Shown here: piece after piece, positions 1-7,949 of the stretch | Layout: each line of letters opens with the position of its first letter | Numbering within the stretch: the stretch's first letter is position 1 | Source: Pseudomonadota bacterium | GTDB lineage: Bacteria; Pseudomonadota; Gammaproteobacteria; Thiotrichales; Thiotrichaceae | Assembly: GCA_002747455.1 (NCBI GenBank) | Contig: PDPG01000041.1 | Location: 78,980-120,515 of the forward strand | Length of the DNA stretch: 41,536 nt | Direction: 5' to 3' | Made by a program: the position numbers and the translations under genes | Notes under the pieces: generated by a model | What the model saw: the letters and a program-made list of their open reading frames with translations, nothing else | Told to the model about the DNA's origin: nothing | The model's database searches: none

Positions 1-62
1 ACATTTACAGAGGTTCTATATATATTTTTTTGAACTACAGTATCAGTGATAAGTGGTAACGC

Positions 63-91
63 TTGCCTAGTTTGTTTGCTTTAAGTAGTAT
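63..91 (+). promoter_or_regulatory. candidate sigma70 promoter for the symporter operon
   Basis: A TTGCCT box (63-68) and a TAGTAT box (86-91) are separated by 17 bases, close to sigma70 consensus. Transcription would start near position 98, leaving a leader of about 100 bases before the first gene. This was judged by eye only; no activator site was recognised. Confidence 0.4.
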
Positions 92-200
92 CCGAGGCAC
101 TGTATTGCACTAGGTACTGCTGGATTTACAAGTACTTCCTGCAACAGCTAACAGTAATTCATCATGCAATGTGATGCTTTTCAATTTAGGGAGGAATTCA

Positions 201-455
201 ATGAATTCTAATAACAATAGCTTGTATTGGCAGGCGAATGTACGACTGATGATATTCTGCTTGATCGTCTGGTTCGTCGTATCATTTGGCTGCGGGCTAC
301 TACTGTTCGATGTGCTGAACAATTTTCAACTTGGTGGTTATAAACTAGGGTTCTGGTTTGCCCAGCAGGGTTCGATCTACGTGTTCCTATTTCTGGTTTT
401 CTTTTATGCGTTCCGCATGAATCAGCTAGATAAGAAATTTGACGTTCAGGAGTAG
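201..455 (+). CDS. DUF4212 family sodium/solute symporter small subunit
   Basis: This 84-residue membrane protein has two hydrophobic segments (about residues 15-40 and 52-72) and a short charged tail, the size and topology of the DUF4212 family. Members of that family are the small subunits that precede VC_2705-type sodium:solute symporters. I chose ATG 201 because a GGGAGG ribosome site lies just upstream; an in-frame upstream start at 171 has no such site. The large subunit follows after 10 bases, so the two are very probably co-translated and assemble in the inner membrane. The substrate is not visible in the sequence; acetate or a related carboxylate is likely from family context. Confidence 0.85.
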   Translation: MNSNNNSLYWQANVRLMIFCLIVWFVVSFGCGLLLFDVLNNFQLGGYKLGFWFAQQGSIYVFLFLVFFYAFRMNQLDKKFDVQE

Positions 456-465
456 TAACTAAGTC

Positions 466-2196
466 ATGGATTTAAAAACATTAACGTATATTGTCGTCTT
501 TTCCAGTTTTGCCCTTTATTTTGGTATTGCTTGGTGGGCGCGCGCGGCTACCACTAAGGAATTCTACGCTGCCGGTGCTGGTGTTAATCCGGTACTGAAT
601 GGTATGGCAACTGCGGCTGACTGGATGAGTGCTGCATCATTTATCTCAATGGCGGGTTTGATTGCCTTCCTGGGTTACGGCGGTTCTGTCTTCCTGATGG
701 GCTGGACAGGTGGTTATGTATTACTGGCCATGCTTCTGGCGCCTTACCTGCGTAAACACGGTAAGTTTACTGTTCCTGAGTTTATCGGTGATCGTTACTA
801 CTCGAAAACGGCGCGTATCGTAGCGGTTATTTGTTTGATCATCGCCTCCCTGACTTATGTTATTGGTCAGATGAAAGGTGTGGGTGTTGCCTTCTCTCGC
901 TTCCTTGAAGTGGACTACGGTTTAGGTCTGGGTATCGGCGTATTTGTCGTATGGGTTTACGCTGTACTGGGTGGCATGAAAGGGATTACTTACACCCAGA
1001 TTGCTCAGTACTGTGTATTGATCTTTGCTTATACAGTACCTGCCGTATTTATCTCCTTACAACTCACAGGCAACCCAATTCCACAAATTGGTCTGGGTAG
1101 CAAGATGGTGGGTGAAGATATCTACCTGCTGGATAAGCTGGACATGGTGCTTACTGACACTGGCTTTAAGGAGTACACCACTGCGAAGCTGGGTAGTGGC
1201 TTGAATATGTTTGCCTACACGCTATCCCTGATGATCGGTACTGCGGGTCTGCCACACGTTATTATGCGCTTCTTCACGGTACCTACCGTTAAAGATGCTC
1301 GTTCTTCTGCGGGTTGGGCCTTGGTGTTCATCGCTTGTCTTTACACTGTTGCTCCTGCAGTTGGTGCAATGGCTCGTATGAACTTGATGAACACGCTTCA
1401 ACCAGCATCTGGACCTCTGGAGTACGAAGCACGTCCACAGTGGTTTAAGAACTGGGAGAAAACCGGTCTTCTGAAGTTTGAAGACAAGAACGGCGATGGC
1501 AAGATTCAGTACACTGCTGACAAAGAAACCAATGAAATGGTGAAAGTTGACCGTGACATTATGGTACTGGCTAATCCTGAAATTGCACAGTTGCCTAACT
1601 GGGTTATCGCGCTGATTGCAGCCGGTGGTCTGGCAGCGGCACTATCAACGGCGGCAGGTTTGCTGTTGGCAATATCTTCGTCGATATCTCACGACTTGAT
1701 GAAGGGTGTGCTTACGCCGAATATGTCTGAGAAAAGTGAGCTGATGGCCAGTCGTATCGTCATGACGCTTTCGGTATTGCTTGCAGGCTGGCTGGGCTTG
1801 AATCCTCCGGGCTTTGCCGCCGGTACGGTAGCGCTAGCCTTTGGTTTGGCTGCCGCCTCAATCTTCCCTGCTCTGATGATGGGTATCTTCTCAAAGAACA
1901 TCAGTAGTGCAGCTGGTATTGCCGGTATGATTGCAGGTATCACGGTGACTCTGCTGTACGTATTCCAGCATAAAGGGATTATGTTTATTCCGGGCACTGC
2001 ATTCCTGGGTGACATGAAGCCTAACTGGTTCCTCGATATCTCGCCAAATGCATTTGGTGTGGTCGGTGCAATCGTTAACTTCGCCGTAGCATGGGTTGTT
2101 ACCAAGATGACCGGGCCTGCCCCACAAGAAATCCGTGATATGGTTGATAACTTCCGTATTCCGGCTGGCGCAGGTGCAGCAGATACAAGTCACTAA
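466..2196 (+). CDS. sodium:solute symporter large subunit, VC_2705/ActP-like
   Basis: This 576-residue SSF-family transporter couples Na+ to solute uptake across the inner membrane. It has about 13 predicted membrane segments and typical SSF stretches such as GTAGLPHVIMRFF (258-270) and the small-residue-rich helix near 388-408 (AALSTAAGLL followed by SSSISHDL), which carries sodium-site positions in this superfamily. The DUF4212 subunit directly upstream identifies the VC_2705 branch, usually annotated as an acetate or carboxylate symporter. A polar loop at about 315-375 contains DKNGDGKI (340-347), which resembles a calcium-binding loop. A strong terminator follows, so the operon is probably just these two genes. 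Family assignment is secure; the substrate is inferred. Confidence 0.9.
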   Translation: MDLKTLTYIVVFSSFALYFGIAWWARAATTKEFYAAGAGVNPVLNGMATAADWMSAASFISMAGLIAFLGYGGSVFLMGWTGGYVLLAMLLAPYLRKHGKFTVPEFIGDRYYSKTARIVAVICLIIASLTYVIGQMKGVGVAFSRFLEVDYGLGLGIGVFVVWVYAVLGGMKGITYTQIAQYCVLIFAYTVPAVFISLQLTGNPIPQIGLGSKMVGEDIYLLDKLDMVLTDTGFKEYTTAKLGSGLNMFAYTLSLMIGTAGLPHVIMRFFTVPTVKDARSSAGWALVFIACLYTVAPAVGAMARMNLMNTLQPASGPLEYEARPQWFKNWEKTGLLKFEDKNGDGKIQYTADKETNEMVKVDRDIMVLANPEIAQLPNWVIALIAAGGLAAALSTAAGLLLAISSSISHDLMKGVLTPNMSEKSELMASRIVMTLSVLLAGWLGLNPPGFAAGTVALAFGLAAASIFPALMMGIFSKNISSAAGIAGMIAGITVTLLYVFQHKGIMFIPGTAFLGDMKPNWFLDISPNAFGVVGAIVNFAVAWVVTKMTGPAPQEIRDMVDNFRIPAGAGAADTSH

Positions 2197-2223
2197 GATT
2201 TAATATCTTAATGCACTGCTAAC

Positions 2224-2256
2224 AGAAAAGGCTCCTGCGTGGAGCCTTTTCTGGTT
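2224..2256 (+). terminator. rho-independent terminator after the symporter
   Basis: A perfect 12-bp stem (2224-2235 with 2241-2252) encloses the five-base loop TGCGT. The 3' arm is itself T-rich and is followed by GGTTTT. It lies 28 bases after the symporter stop codon. Confidence 0.85.
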
Positions 2257-2366
2257 TTGGCACACACTATCTGGAGTCGATCAGTCACCGAATTGATCGG
2301 CATCATTTGCACACAAACATCGCTGTACCATACTCTGTAAAACATATTAATAAGGCAGGTAATACG

Positions 2367-4220
2367 ATGGACATTGAACTGAAAGAAATCTGTGACTTTA
2401 TTGGTCGGGTCACACCGTTTGACCGTTTGCCACAATCCACGTTGGAACTCATCACACAGGCCATCCGCATTCGCTACCTTCGTCGGGGAACAACGGTCTC
2501 TGTGAACTCGGGCTCCCAACGCCTGATGATTGTCCGCAAAGGTGCTGCATCCCTGTTGTCAGAAAATGGCAGGTTGCTTGGTAAAGCGGCTGAGGGTGAT
2601 TTGCTGACATTGCTGATGTCTGAGTCAGGTCGCAAAGAACACAGTGCCGAAGTCAGTGAAGACATGCTGGTATATAGCATTGAAGAATCAGCCCTCAGCG
2701 ACACCCCCTGCACGCTAGATAATGCCCAAAATGTATTACAACTGGTGACACAACACATTCAGGGACGACTGAGCCAACACCTGAATACCCCGCCCTCCGC
2801 AGCAAGCACCACTCCCGCATTGATGCATAATGAAGTGGAAAGCATTTATAGCTCACCGGCTGTTGTCATCGCCTTGGGTAGTAGCATTCGGGAAGCAGCT
2901 ATCCACATGTCAAAGCATGATGTTTCCAGCATTATGGTGACAGATGACAATGGTCAGGCTATCGGCATACTGACAGACACCGACATACGCAGGGATTGTG
3001 TGGCTTTAGGTTTATCTGCCGATGAGCCGATTGACAGCATCATGACACATTCGGTGCGCTCCATTAAGCCCAGCACCAATGCTTTTGATGCATTAATGTT
3101 GATGACAAGAAAAGGCATTCATCACCTGCCAGTAGTAGATGATGGTCAGTTACTTGGCATGATCACCTCCACTGACCTGATCAAATACGAAAGTAAGAAT
3201 ACTGTTTACCTAAGTACCGCAATCGCACGCGCCAACACCGTTGCAGAGTTGGCTCAAGAAAGCTCTGTGATTCCCCAACTGCAAGTAAAACTCACGGACA
3301 TGGATGCCAGTGCCGACCATATCGGCAAAGCCATTAGTGCGATTAATGGTGCCATTACTCGACGCCTGATCGAAATGGCCGAAGAAAAGCTCGGCCCACC
3401 GCCAGTACCCTATGCATGGGTGGCAGCCGGCTCTCAGGCTCGCCGTGAACAAACATCACACACCGATCAGGACAACGCCCTGATCATATCCAATGACCTG
3501 AACCCCAAAGATGCCGAGTGGTACACTCAACTTGGGGAGTTTGTATGTAACGGTTTGGCAGAGTGTGGCTTCATTCTTTGCCCTGGCGAAATTATGGCCA
3601 TGAACCCCAAATACCGTCAGACTCAGGAGGTGTGGGATCAATACTTTAAAGAATGGATTGACACACCCGACCCTCAAGCCTTGTTAAATGCTTGCACTTT
3701 CTTTGATTTCCGAACAATTTATGGTGAGGATTATTTACTGGATGAAATTCGTGAACGAATGCTGGCACGTTCTCAGAAGAACACGCTGTTTTTAGCGCTA
3801 TTAGCAAAAAATGCACTGGATCTTCGGCCACCGCTGGGCTTCTTCCGAGGCTTTGTACTGGTTGATGATGGCGAGCACAAGGATGCACTTGACTTAAAGC
3901 ACAATGGCACAGCGCCGATTGTTGATTTGGCACGGGTTTATGCCCTGTCACAAGGCATCAAAACCGTTAATACCCGCGAGCGCATTCAGAAAGCTGCTGG
4001 CACTAGCGCTATCAGCGAAGATGGTGCCGCCGACCTGTTGGCAGCATTTGATTATATTGGTGAGTTAAAGATTCAGCACCAAACACGCCAAATTAAAAAC
4101 GGTGAAAAAGCAGATAATTTTTTGTCCCCCAAAGATATTCCACAATTAGAGCGGGAATACCTCAAGAATGCCTTTAAGGTAATTCAAACCATGCAAAACA
4201 GCATTAAAATGAAATACTGA
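2367..4220 (+). CDS. cNMP-binding/CBS/DUF294 putative nucleotidyltransferase
   Basis: This 617-residue multidomain signalling protein has a cyclic-nucleotide-binding-like domain (about 10-130), a CBS pair (about 160-280), a GlnD-like nucleotidyltransferase domain (DUF294, about 300-440) and the matching C-terminal domain (about 470-610). The nucleotidyltransferase motif GSQARRE...DQDNAL spans 355-372, with the acidic pair D368 and D370 (as counted here, approximate) expected to bind metal. I prefer ATG 2367, preceded by AAGGCAGG, over the in-frame TTG at 2307. Genes of this family commonly sit beside acetate-type symporters and a DEDDh exonuclease, exactly as here. That suggests sensing of adenylate or cyclic nucleotide status and modification of a partner, but the partner and reaction are unknown. 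Confidence 0.85.
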   Translation: MDIELKEICDFIGRVTPFDRLPQSTLELITQAIRIRYLRRGTTVSVNSGSQRLMIVRKGAASLLSENGRLLGKAAEGDLLTLLMSESGRKEHSAEVSEDMLVYSIEESALSDTPCTLDNAQNVLQLVTQHIQGRLSQHLNTPPSAASTTPALMHNEVESIYSSPAVVIALGSSIREAAIHMSKHDVSSIMVTDDNGQAIGILTDTDIRRDCVALGLSADEPIDSIMTHSVRSIKPSTNAFDALMLMTRKGIHHLPVVDDGQLLGMITSTDLIKYESKNTVYLSTAIARANTVAELAQESSVIPQLQVKLTDMDASADHIGKAISAINGAITRRLIEMAEEKLGPPPVPYAWVAAGSQARREQTSHTDQDNALIISNDLNPKDAEWYTQLGEFVCNGLAECGFILCPGEIMAMNPKYRQTQEVWDQYFKEWIDTPDPQALLNACTFFDFRTIYGEDYLLDEIRERMLARSQKNTLFLALLAKNALDLRPPLGFFRGFVLVDDGEHKDALDLKHNGTAPIVDLARVYALSQGIKTVNTRERIQKAAGTSAISEDGAADLLAAFDYIGELKIQHQTRQIKNGEKADNFLSPKDIPQLEREYLKNAFKVIQTMQNSIKMKY

Positions 4221-4912
4221 TGAATATTCTTACCAAACTATTAGGCTATGAAAAACAGCGGCAACGTTTACTAAAAAAGGCACCGGAAGGCCCTTTGCGG
4301 GACTATTTGGCAGAACCCTTGCCGGACAAAAACTGTCCAATATCGCAAACCCCGTTGCTGGCACTTGATTTTGAAACGACGGGCCTAAATCCCAAAGTCG
4401 ATCATATCCTCAGTGCGGGGTATCTTGATGTCGAGGATAATGAAATTGTGCTTGGCACATCGCATCATGCCATCGTGGACACCGACGGCGCACTGAAAGA
4501 AGAAAATGTGGTCATCCATCAAATTACCGATGACCATAAAGCGCAGGGACAAAGTCTGGAAGAAACGGTCAGCGACCTGCTCAAGGCATTACGTGGAAAA
4601 GTCATGCTGGTTCATTTTGCACACATTGAGCGCAGCTTTCTGAATGATGCTTGCTTGAAGCTATATGGCATGGCGCCGGTTTATCCCATTATCGACACCT
4701 TTATGCTGGCCAAACGTCGTATGGATATGAAGTCCGCAGGCTACGACCCGTCCGAGCTTCGTTTGTCTAACCTACGAAAAACGGCCAACCTTCCCCACTA
4801 TAACGCCCACAATGCCTTGACGGATGCATTAGCGACCGCAGAGCTGTTATTTGTCGAGGTTGCCATGATGAGCCATAAACAATCGCCCCCTTTAAAAAAC
4901 TTGCTACTTTAG
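4220..4912 (+). CDS. DEDDh 3'-5' exonuclease (DnaQ-like)
   Basis: This 230-residue protein of the DnaQ/RNase T exonuclease superfamily shows ExoI as LDFETTG (D50, E52) and ExoIII as HNALTDA (H197, D202), so nucleotide-hydrolysing metal chemistry is expected. The ExoII region reads AHIERSFL, placing Glu137 where Asp is usual. The start codon shares one base with the stop of the upstream DUF294 gene (TGATG), implying translational coupling. It lacks the polymerase-binding tail of true DnaQ and is too isolated to be called dnaQ. Whether it acts on DNA, RNA or a nucleotide second messenger is not visible; its link to the DUF294 protein is conserved in related bacteria. Confidence 0.8.
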   Translation: MNILTKLLGYEKQRQRLLKKAPEGPLRDYLAEPLPDKNCPISQTPLLALDFETTGLNPKVDHILSAGYLDVEDNEIVLGTSHHAIVDTDGALKEENVVIHQITDDHKAQGQSLEETVSDLLKALRGKVMLVHFAHIERSFLNDACLKLYGMAPVYPIIDTFMLAKRRMDMKSAGYDPSELRLSNLRKTANLPHYNAHNALTDALATAELLFVEVAMMSHKQSPPLKNLLL

Positions 4913-4926
4913 TCGATTACAAGCGG

Positions 4927-4932
4927 TATAAT
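4927..4932 (+). promoter_or_regulatory. candidate -10 element upstream of nqrM
   Basis: A perfect TATAAT lies 37 bases before nqrM. The only TTG-type -35 candidate (TTGCTA, 4901-4906) is 20 bases away, which is too far for a good sigma70 promoter, so the call is weak. Confidence 0.3.
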
Positions 4933-4969
4933 ATCGACCCAACCCAATACGTTAATCAAGGTATTACCC

Positions 4970-5203
4970 ATGTCCATTTTTTTATTGTCGTTTGTTATCT
5001 TCGCTCTGGTGGCTTTTGGCATGTCGCTGGGCGTTATTCTGAACAAACGCGAACTGAAAGGAAGCTGTGGTGGATTAGGCAATATCCCGGGAGTCAGTAG
5101 TGATTGCTCCTGCTCAAAACCGTGCGAAAAGAAAAAGGCACGTCTACAGCAGGAAGCCTCTGGTCTCAAGCCAGGTGAGTCATCCATAGAGTTTCGTAAA
5201 TAA
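4970..5203 (+). CDS. nqrM: (Na+)-NQR maturation protein NqrM
   Basis: This 77-residue protein has one N-terminal membrane helix (3-25) followed by GSCGGLG and a cysteine cluster C33, C46, C48 and C52, which is the signature of the NqrM (formerly DUF539) family. Family members deliver iron to the Cys-ligated centre between NqrD and NqrE during assembly of the sodium-pumping NADH:quinone oxidoreductase. AAGG lies nine bases before the ATG. In many genomes nqrM follows nqrF or apbE; here no nqr gene is nearby, so the complex must be encoded elsewhere. The carbonic anhydrase gene starts two bases after its stop, so the two probably share a transcript. Confidence 0.9.
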   Translation: MSIFLLSFVIFALVAFGMSLGVILNKRELKGSCGGLGNIPGVSSDCSCSKPCEKKKARLQQEASGLKPGESSIEFRK

Positions 5204-5205
5204 CC

Positions 5206-5745
5206 ATGACGATTCGTAGTTTTGAAGGCCACGTGCCACAAATTGATGCAACAGCCTATGTTGATGACTCAGCCGTTGTGAGCGGGGATGTAGTCATTGC
5301 GGAAAATGTGTCAGTCTGGCCCTGCACTGTGATTCGTGGGGATGTGAATTACATTCGGATTGGCGCACGTAGTAATGTTCAGGATGGTTCTGTCCTGCAT
5401 GTCACTCATGCTAACCCTGAATACACCAGCAGTAATGGCTACCCCCTCATCATTGGTGAAGATGTCACCATTGGCCATAAGGCGTTGTTACATGCGTGCA
5501 CGATTGGCGACCGCTGCCTAATCGGTATGGGTGCGTTGGTTATGGATAATGTTGTGGTCGAGGATGAAGTCATGATCGCAGCAGGTAGTGTGGTTCCGCC
5601 CGGCAAGCGTTTGACCAGTGGTCACCTGTACATTGGCAACCCCGCCATAAAAAAGCGACCACTGACCGATAAAGAGCGGGAGTTTTTGAGCTACTCTGCC
5701 AGCAATTACGTTAAGCTTGCCCAACGTACCAAAATCGGCGGTTAG
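5206..5745 (+). CDS. gamma-class carbonic anhydrase family protein (YrdA-like)
   Basis: This 179-residue left-handed beta-helix protein contains hexapeptide repeats from about residue 12 to 145. The three expected zinc-binding histidines are visible: H65 in DGSVLHV and H91 and H96 in IGHKALLHACTIG. The length and motif spacing match the YrdA/PaaY/CaiE group of gamma-carbonic-anhydrase-like proteins, which are cytosolic trimers. Carbonic anhydrase activity is proven only for some members, so the reaction CO2 + H2O to bicarbonate is likely rather than certain. It begins two bases after nqrM. Confidence 0.85.
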   Translation: MTIRSFEGHVPQIDATAYVDDSAVVSGDVVIAENVSVWPCTVIRGDVNYIRIGARSNVQDGSVLHVTHANPEYTSSNGYPLIIGEDVTIGHKALLHACTIGDRCLIGMGALVMDNVVVEDEVMIAAGSVVPPGKRLTSGHLYIGNPAIKKRPLTDKEREFLSYSASNYVKLAQRTKIGG

Positions 5746-5791
5746 CCAAAGTCCAGATTGTCACAGCCCGCATGGCGCGTGGGTACTTCGC

Positions 5792-6874
5792 CTACACCTG
5801 CCGAATAAAGTCTGCAATAGCTTGTGGCACGTAATTGAGTGATTTCTGGCTGACGAACATGCCAATATGCCCTGTAGGAATCTCCAACGAATGATAGCAG
5901 TGCGCCGGTATCAGTTCTTGCAGAGCCTTAGAGGATTCAGGTGGCACGAGATGATCATTTTTAGCGTAAATATTCAGTGTGGGAATATTTGGCTGTCGCA
6001 AATCCACCGCCCGCCCTGCCAAATGCAACGATGAGTGATAAAGCGCATTTTGTTGATAGAATTTTTCGACAAAATCCTTAAAGCATGCCGCAGGCTGATC
6101 CGGCGTATTGTGAATCCACTGCTCCATAGCCATAAAAGTTTCAGCGATCTCTGCATCTTCCGTACCTTGCCGCGAGCGTTTTGCAATATCCAGGTACTTT
6201 TTAACCGACAGTGACATGGGCTTTAGCATGATAAAGACTTGCGCCAACATCTGTCCGGGGATATTCATTCCTGAAACCATGAGTTCATCAAGCGGCACAT
6301 AACGCACCCAGCGGCTAAGGGTATCATTCTCTGTGTGAAAATTGATTGGCGTAACCACCGGTACTAATGAACGGACGCGCTCTGGGTACATGGCTGCATA
6401 ACATAAAGAGAACACACCACCCTGACAAACCCCCATTAAATTGAGGCGATCTGCCGCACTATCCTGGCAGGCCTTTTCCACGCAACGGTGCAGCGACTGC
6501 TCAAGATACTCTGCCAAACCAATGTTGGACTGTGATGACTGCGGCGGCACCCACTCCATCAAATAAATAGTCAGGCCAAGCCACTGCAGGCGCTGAATAA
6601 TGGAAAGTTTATCTCTAAGATCAAGAATTGAGGCAGTATTCACCATCGCATAAACGATAAAAAGTACGTTCCTGGCAGCTATCGTCGATGTAGATGTATC
6701 GGTATCGACCAGTGCGGGATAACGGTAGAGCTGACAAAGACCAAAATCAGCCACCAAACAGCGTGATGGTGAGGGAGACCAAGGCGCTGCGGCGGCCTGT
6801 AGCCACTCCACTGACTCTTCAATATAGGAGGCTGTTGGATTTTCTGGGGATGAGTGAGCACCAGCGGCAGTCAT
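5792..6874 (-). CDS. phaC: class III poly(3-hydroxyalkanoate) synthase subunit PhaC
   Basis: At 360 residues this matches class III PhaC (about 355). It polymerises (R)-3-hydroxyacyl-CoA at the surface of storage granules. The alpha/beta-hydrolase catalytic triad is present: C150 in the lipase-like box GVCQGG, D307 in KNDHLVPP and H336 in TGHIGMF. Other class III landmarks are the IVYAMVN segment (about 73-79), VTPINFHT and MEQWIHNTPDQPA. It starts 10 bases after the upstream short phaE, with AGGTGAAG in the gap as ribosome site, so the two form one minus-strand operon divergent from phaR. A second, class I synthase lies about 15 kb away. Identification is firm. Confidence 0.95.
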   Translation of the reverse strand: MTAAGAHSSPENPTASYIEESVEWLQAAAAPWSPSPSRCLVADFGLCQLYRYPALVDTDTSTSTIAARNVLFIVYAMVNTASILDLRDKLSIIQRLQWLGLTIYLMEWVPPQSSQSNIGLAEYLEQSLHRCVEKACQDSAADRLNLMGVCQGGVFSLCYAAMYPERVRSLVPVVTPINFHTENDTLSRWVRYVPLDELMVSGMNIPGQMLAQVFIMLKPMSLSVKKYLDIAKRSRQGTEDAEIAETFMAMEQWIHNTPDQPAACFKDFVEKFYQQNALYHSSLHLAGRAVDLRQPNIPTLNIYAKNDHLVPPESSKALQELIPAHCYHSLEIPTGHIGMFVSQKSLNYVPQAIADFIRQV

Positions 6875-6884
6875 ATCACTTCAC

Positions 6885-7370
6885 CTAACGATGCTGAGCG
6901 AACACAGCGAATAATCGAGCGGTACTGCTGAGAATATTTGCGTAATCGCGACAAACCTGGTCTTGTTGCATATATTTTAAATACTGAGTATCAAATACCC
7001 GAGTCCACTGATCAAAGGCCGCTGCCGGGTCATCTACAATCAGTGCCGCCTGGTGCTGCTTAAAGTGTTGAAACGTATCAAGGCAAAAGCACTCAAAGCC
7101 TTTCGAGAACTCGCGGATTTTCTTTTGTAATTCAATACTATTTTTTAGCACACTAGAAGATTCTTCAGTGGTTTGCACGGCGGTCATCAGTTCGGCGAAT
7201 AGCGTATTCACATATTGATCAGCCAGCTGATAAGTGTGACTCAGATCATTGTCATTAATCGTAACTGCAAGCAAGAACTGTTGGTACGCCACACCTGCAA
7301 ACCGCATTTTGCTGCTTATCGTAGACTCCAAAATACGCGCTCCATATCGCCCGATGCCGTCCCTTTCCAA
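6885..7370 (-). CDS. phaE: putative short PhaE-like subunit of class III PHA synthase
   Basis: This 161-residue, largely helical protein is encoded directly upstream of class III phaC, the position normally held by phaE. The C-terminal part (DDPAAAFDQWTRVFDTQYLKY, then a helical stretch) resembles the conserved end of PhaE (PHA_synth_III_E family). Usual PhaE proteins are about 320-360 residues, so this is less than half length and closer in size to the PhaR subunit of class IV synthases. The start is uncertain: TTG 7370 gives 161 residues, with AAGGTG about 10 bases upstream; the first in-frame ATG at 7307 gives 140. The partner-subunit role is inferred mainly from context. Confidence 0.65.
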   Translation of the reverse strand: MERDGIGRYGARILESTISSKMRFAGVAYQQFLLAVTINDNDLSHTYQLADQYVNTLFAELMTAVQTTEESSSVLKNSIELQKKIREFSKGFECFCLDTFQHFKQHQAALIVDDPAAAFDQWTRVFDTQYLKYMQQDQVCRDYANILSSTARLFAVFAQHR

Positions 7371-7481
7371 AGGAAAGCATCACCTTTATCCTTATACCGC
7401 AAAAGGGGAATTTGTAGTAGTATACAGGGCCATGGTTCATCTACCTACTTCTAGTGTCATGGGAGATAACAGAAACGCTTT
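7371..7481. promoter_or_regulatory. divergent phaE/phaR control region
   Basis: This 111-base gap separates the minus-strand phaEC operon from the plus-strand phaR operon and must carry both promoters. PhaR homologues commonly repress their own and phasin genes, so a PhaR operator is expected here. No convincing -35/-10 pair or known PhaR motif could be fixed by eye. The nearest purine-rich ribosome site for phaR (GGGAG, 7461-7465) is unusually far, about 16 bases, from its ATG. Confidence 0.5.
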
Positions 7482-7946
7482 ATGAATAAGAAGATAAGAT
7501 TAATTAAGAAATATCCAAACCGGCGGCTTTATGATACCGAGGGGAGCTGCTACATCAGGTTAGTCGACATAAAGTCAATGATTGAGGACGGCTTGGACGT
7601 TAAAGTGATCGACAGCCAGTCTAACGAAGACATCACACGTAGTATCTTACTGCAGATCATTCTTGAACAAGAGTCCAACAACGAACCACTGTTCACCACC
7701 GACAGCCTTGAGAATTTCATCCGCTACTACAGTGAGCACTCACGCGAAGGCTTCAATGACTATATGCAGAAAAGCCTGCAATTCTTTCATCATCAGCAGC
7801 AAGCTCTGCAACAACAGATGAAAGATTTAATGACCACAAACCCTATGGATTTCTGGAGGCAGTCTACTGCGAAAAACCTGGAGATGTGGCAGCAAGTTCA
7901 GGACAGCTTTTTCAAGGCCAACAAACGAGACGACAATGAGGGTTAA
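7482..7946 (+). CDS. phaR: polyhydroxyalkanoate synthesis repressor PhaR
   Basis: This 154-residue protein opens with the family hallmark RLIKKYPNRRLYDTE (about 6-20), the start of the PHB/PHA accumulation regulator DNA-binding domain. The second PHA-binding domain (PHB_acc) follows at about 70-110, and the C-terminus is Gln-rich (for example HHQQQALQQQMKD). PhaR proteins bind both promoter DNA and PHA, releasing phasin genes when polymer appears. The gene is divergent from phaEC and is followed after three bases by a deacetylase-family gene, so the two are almost surely co-transcribed. It should not be confused with the unrelated PhaR subunit of Bacillus class IV synthases. Confidence 0.93.
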   Translation: MNKKIRLIKKYPNRRLYDTEGSCYIRLVDIKSMIEDGLDVKVIDSQSNEDITRSILLQIILEQESNNEPLFTTDSLENFIRYYSEHSREGFNDYMQKSLQFFHHQQQALQQQMKDLMTTNPMDFWRQSTAKNLEMWQQVQDSFFKANKRDDNEG

Positions 7947-7949
7947 ACC

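Noticed and set aside
2307..2366. Earlier TTG start of the DUF294 protein
   Set aside because: ATG 2367 has a good AAGGCAGG site and begins at the conserved domain.
7255..7440. 61-residue minus-strand frame overlapping the phaE start and the phaE/phaR gap
   Set aside because: It overlaps phaE in another frame, shows no family features and lies across the shared promoter region.
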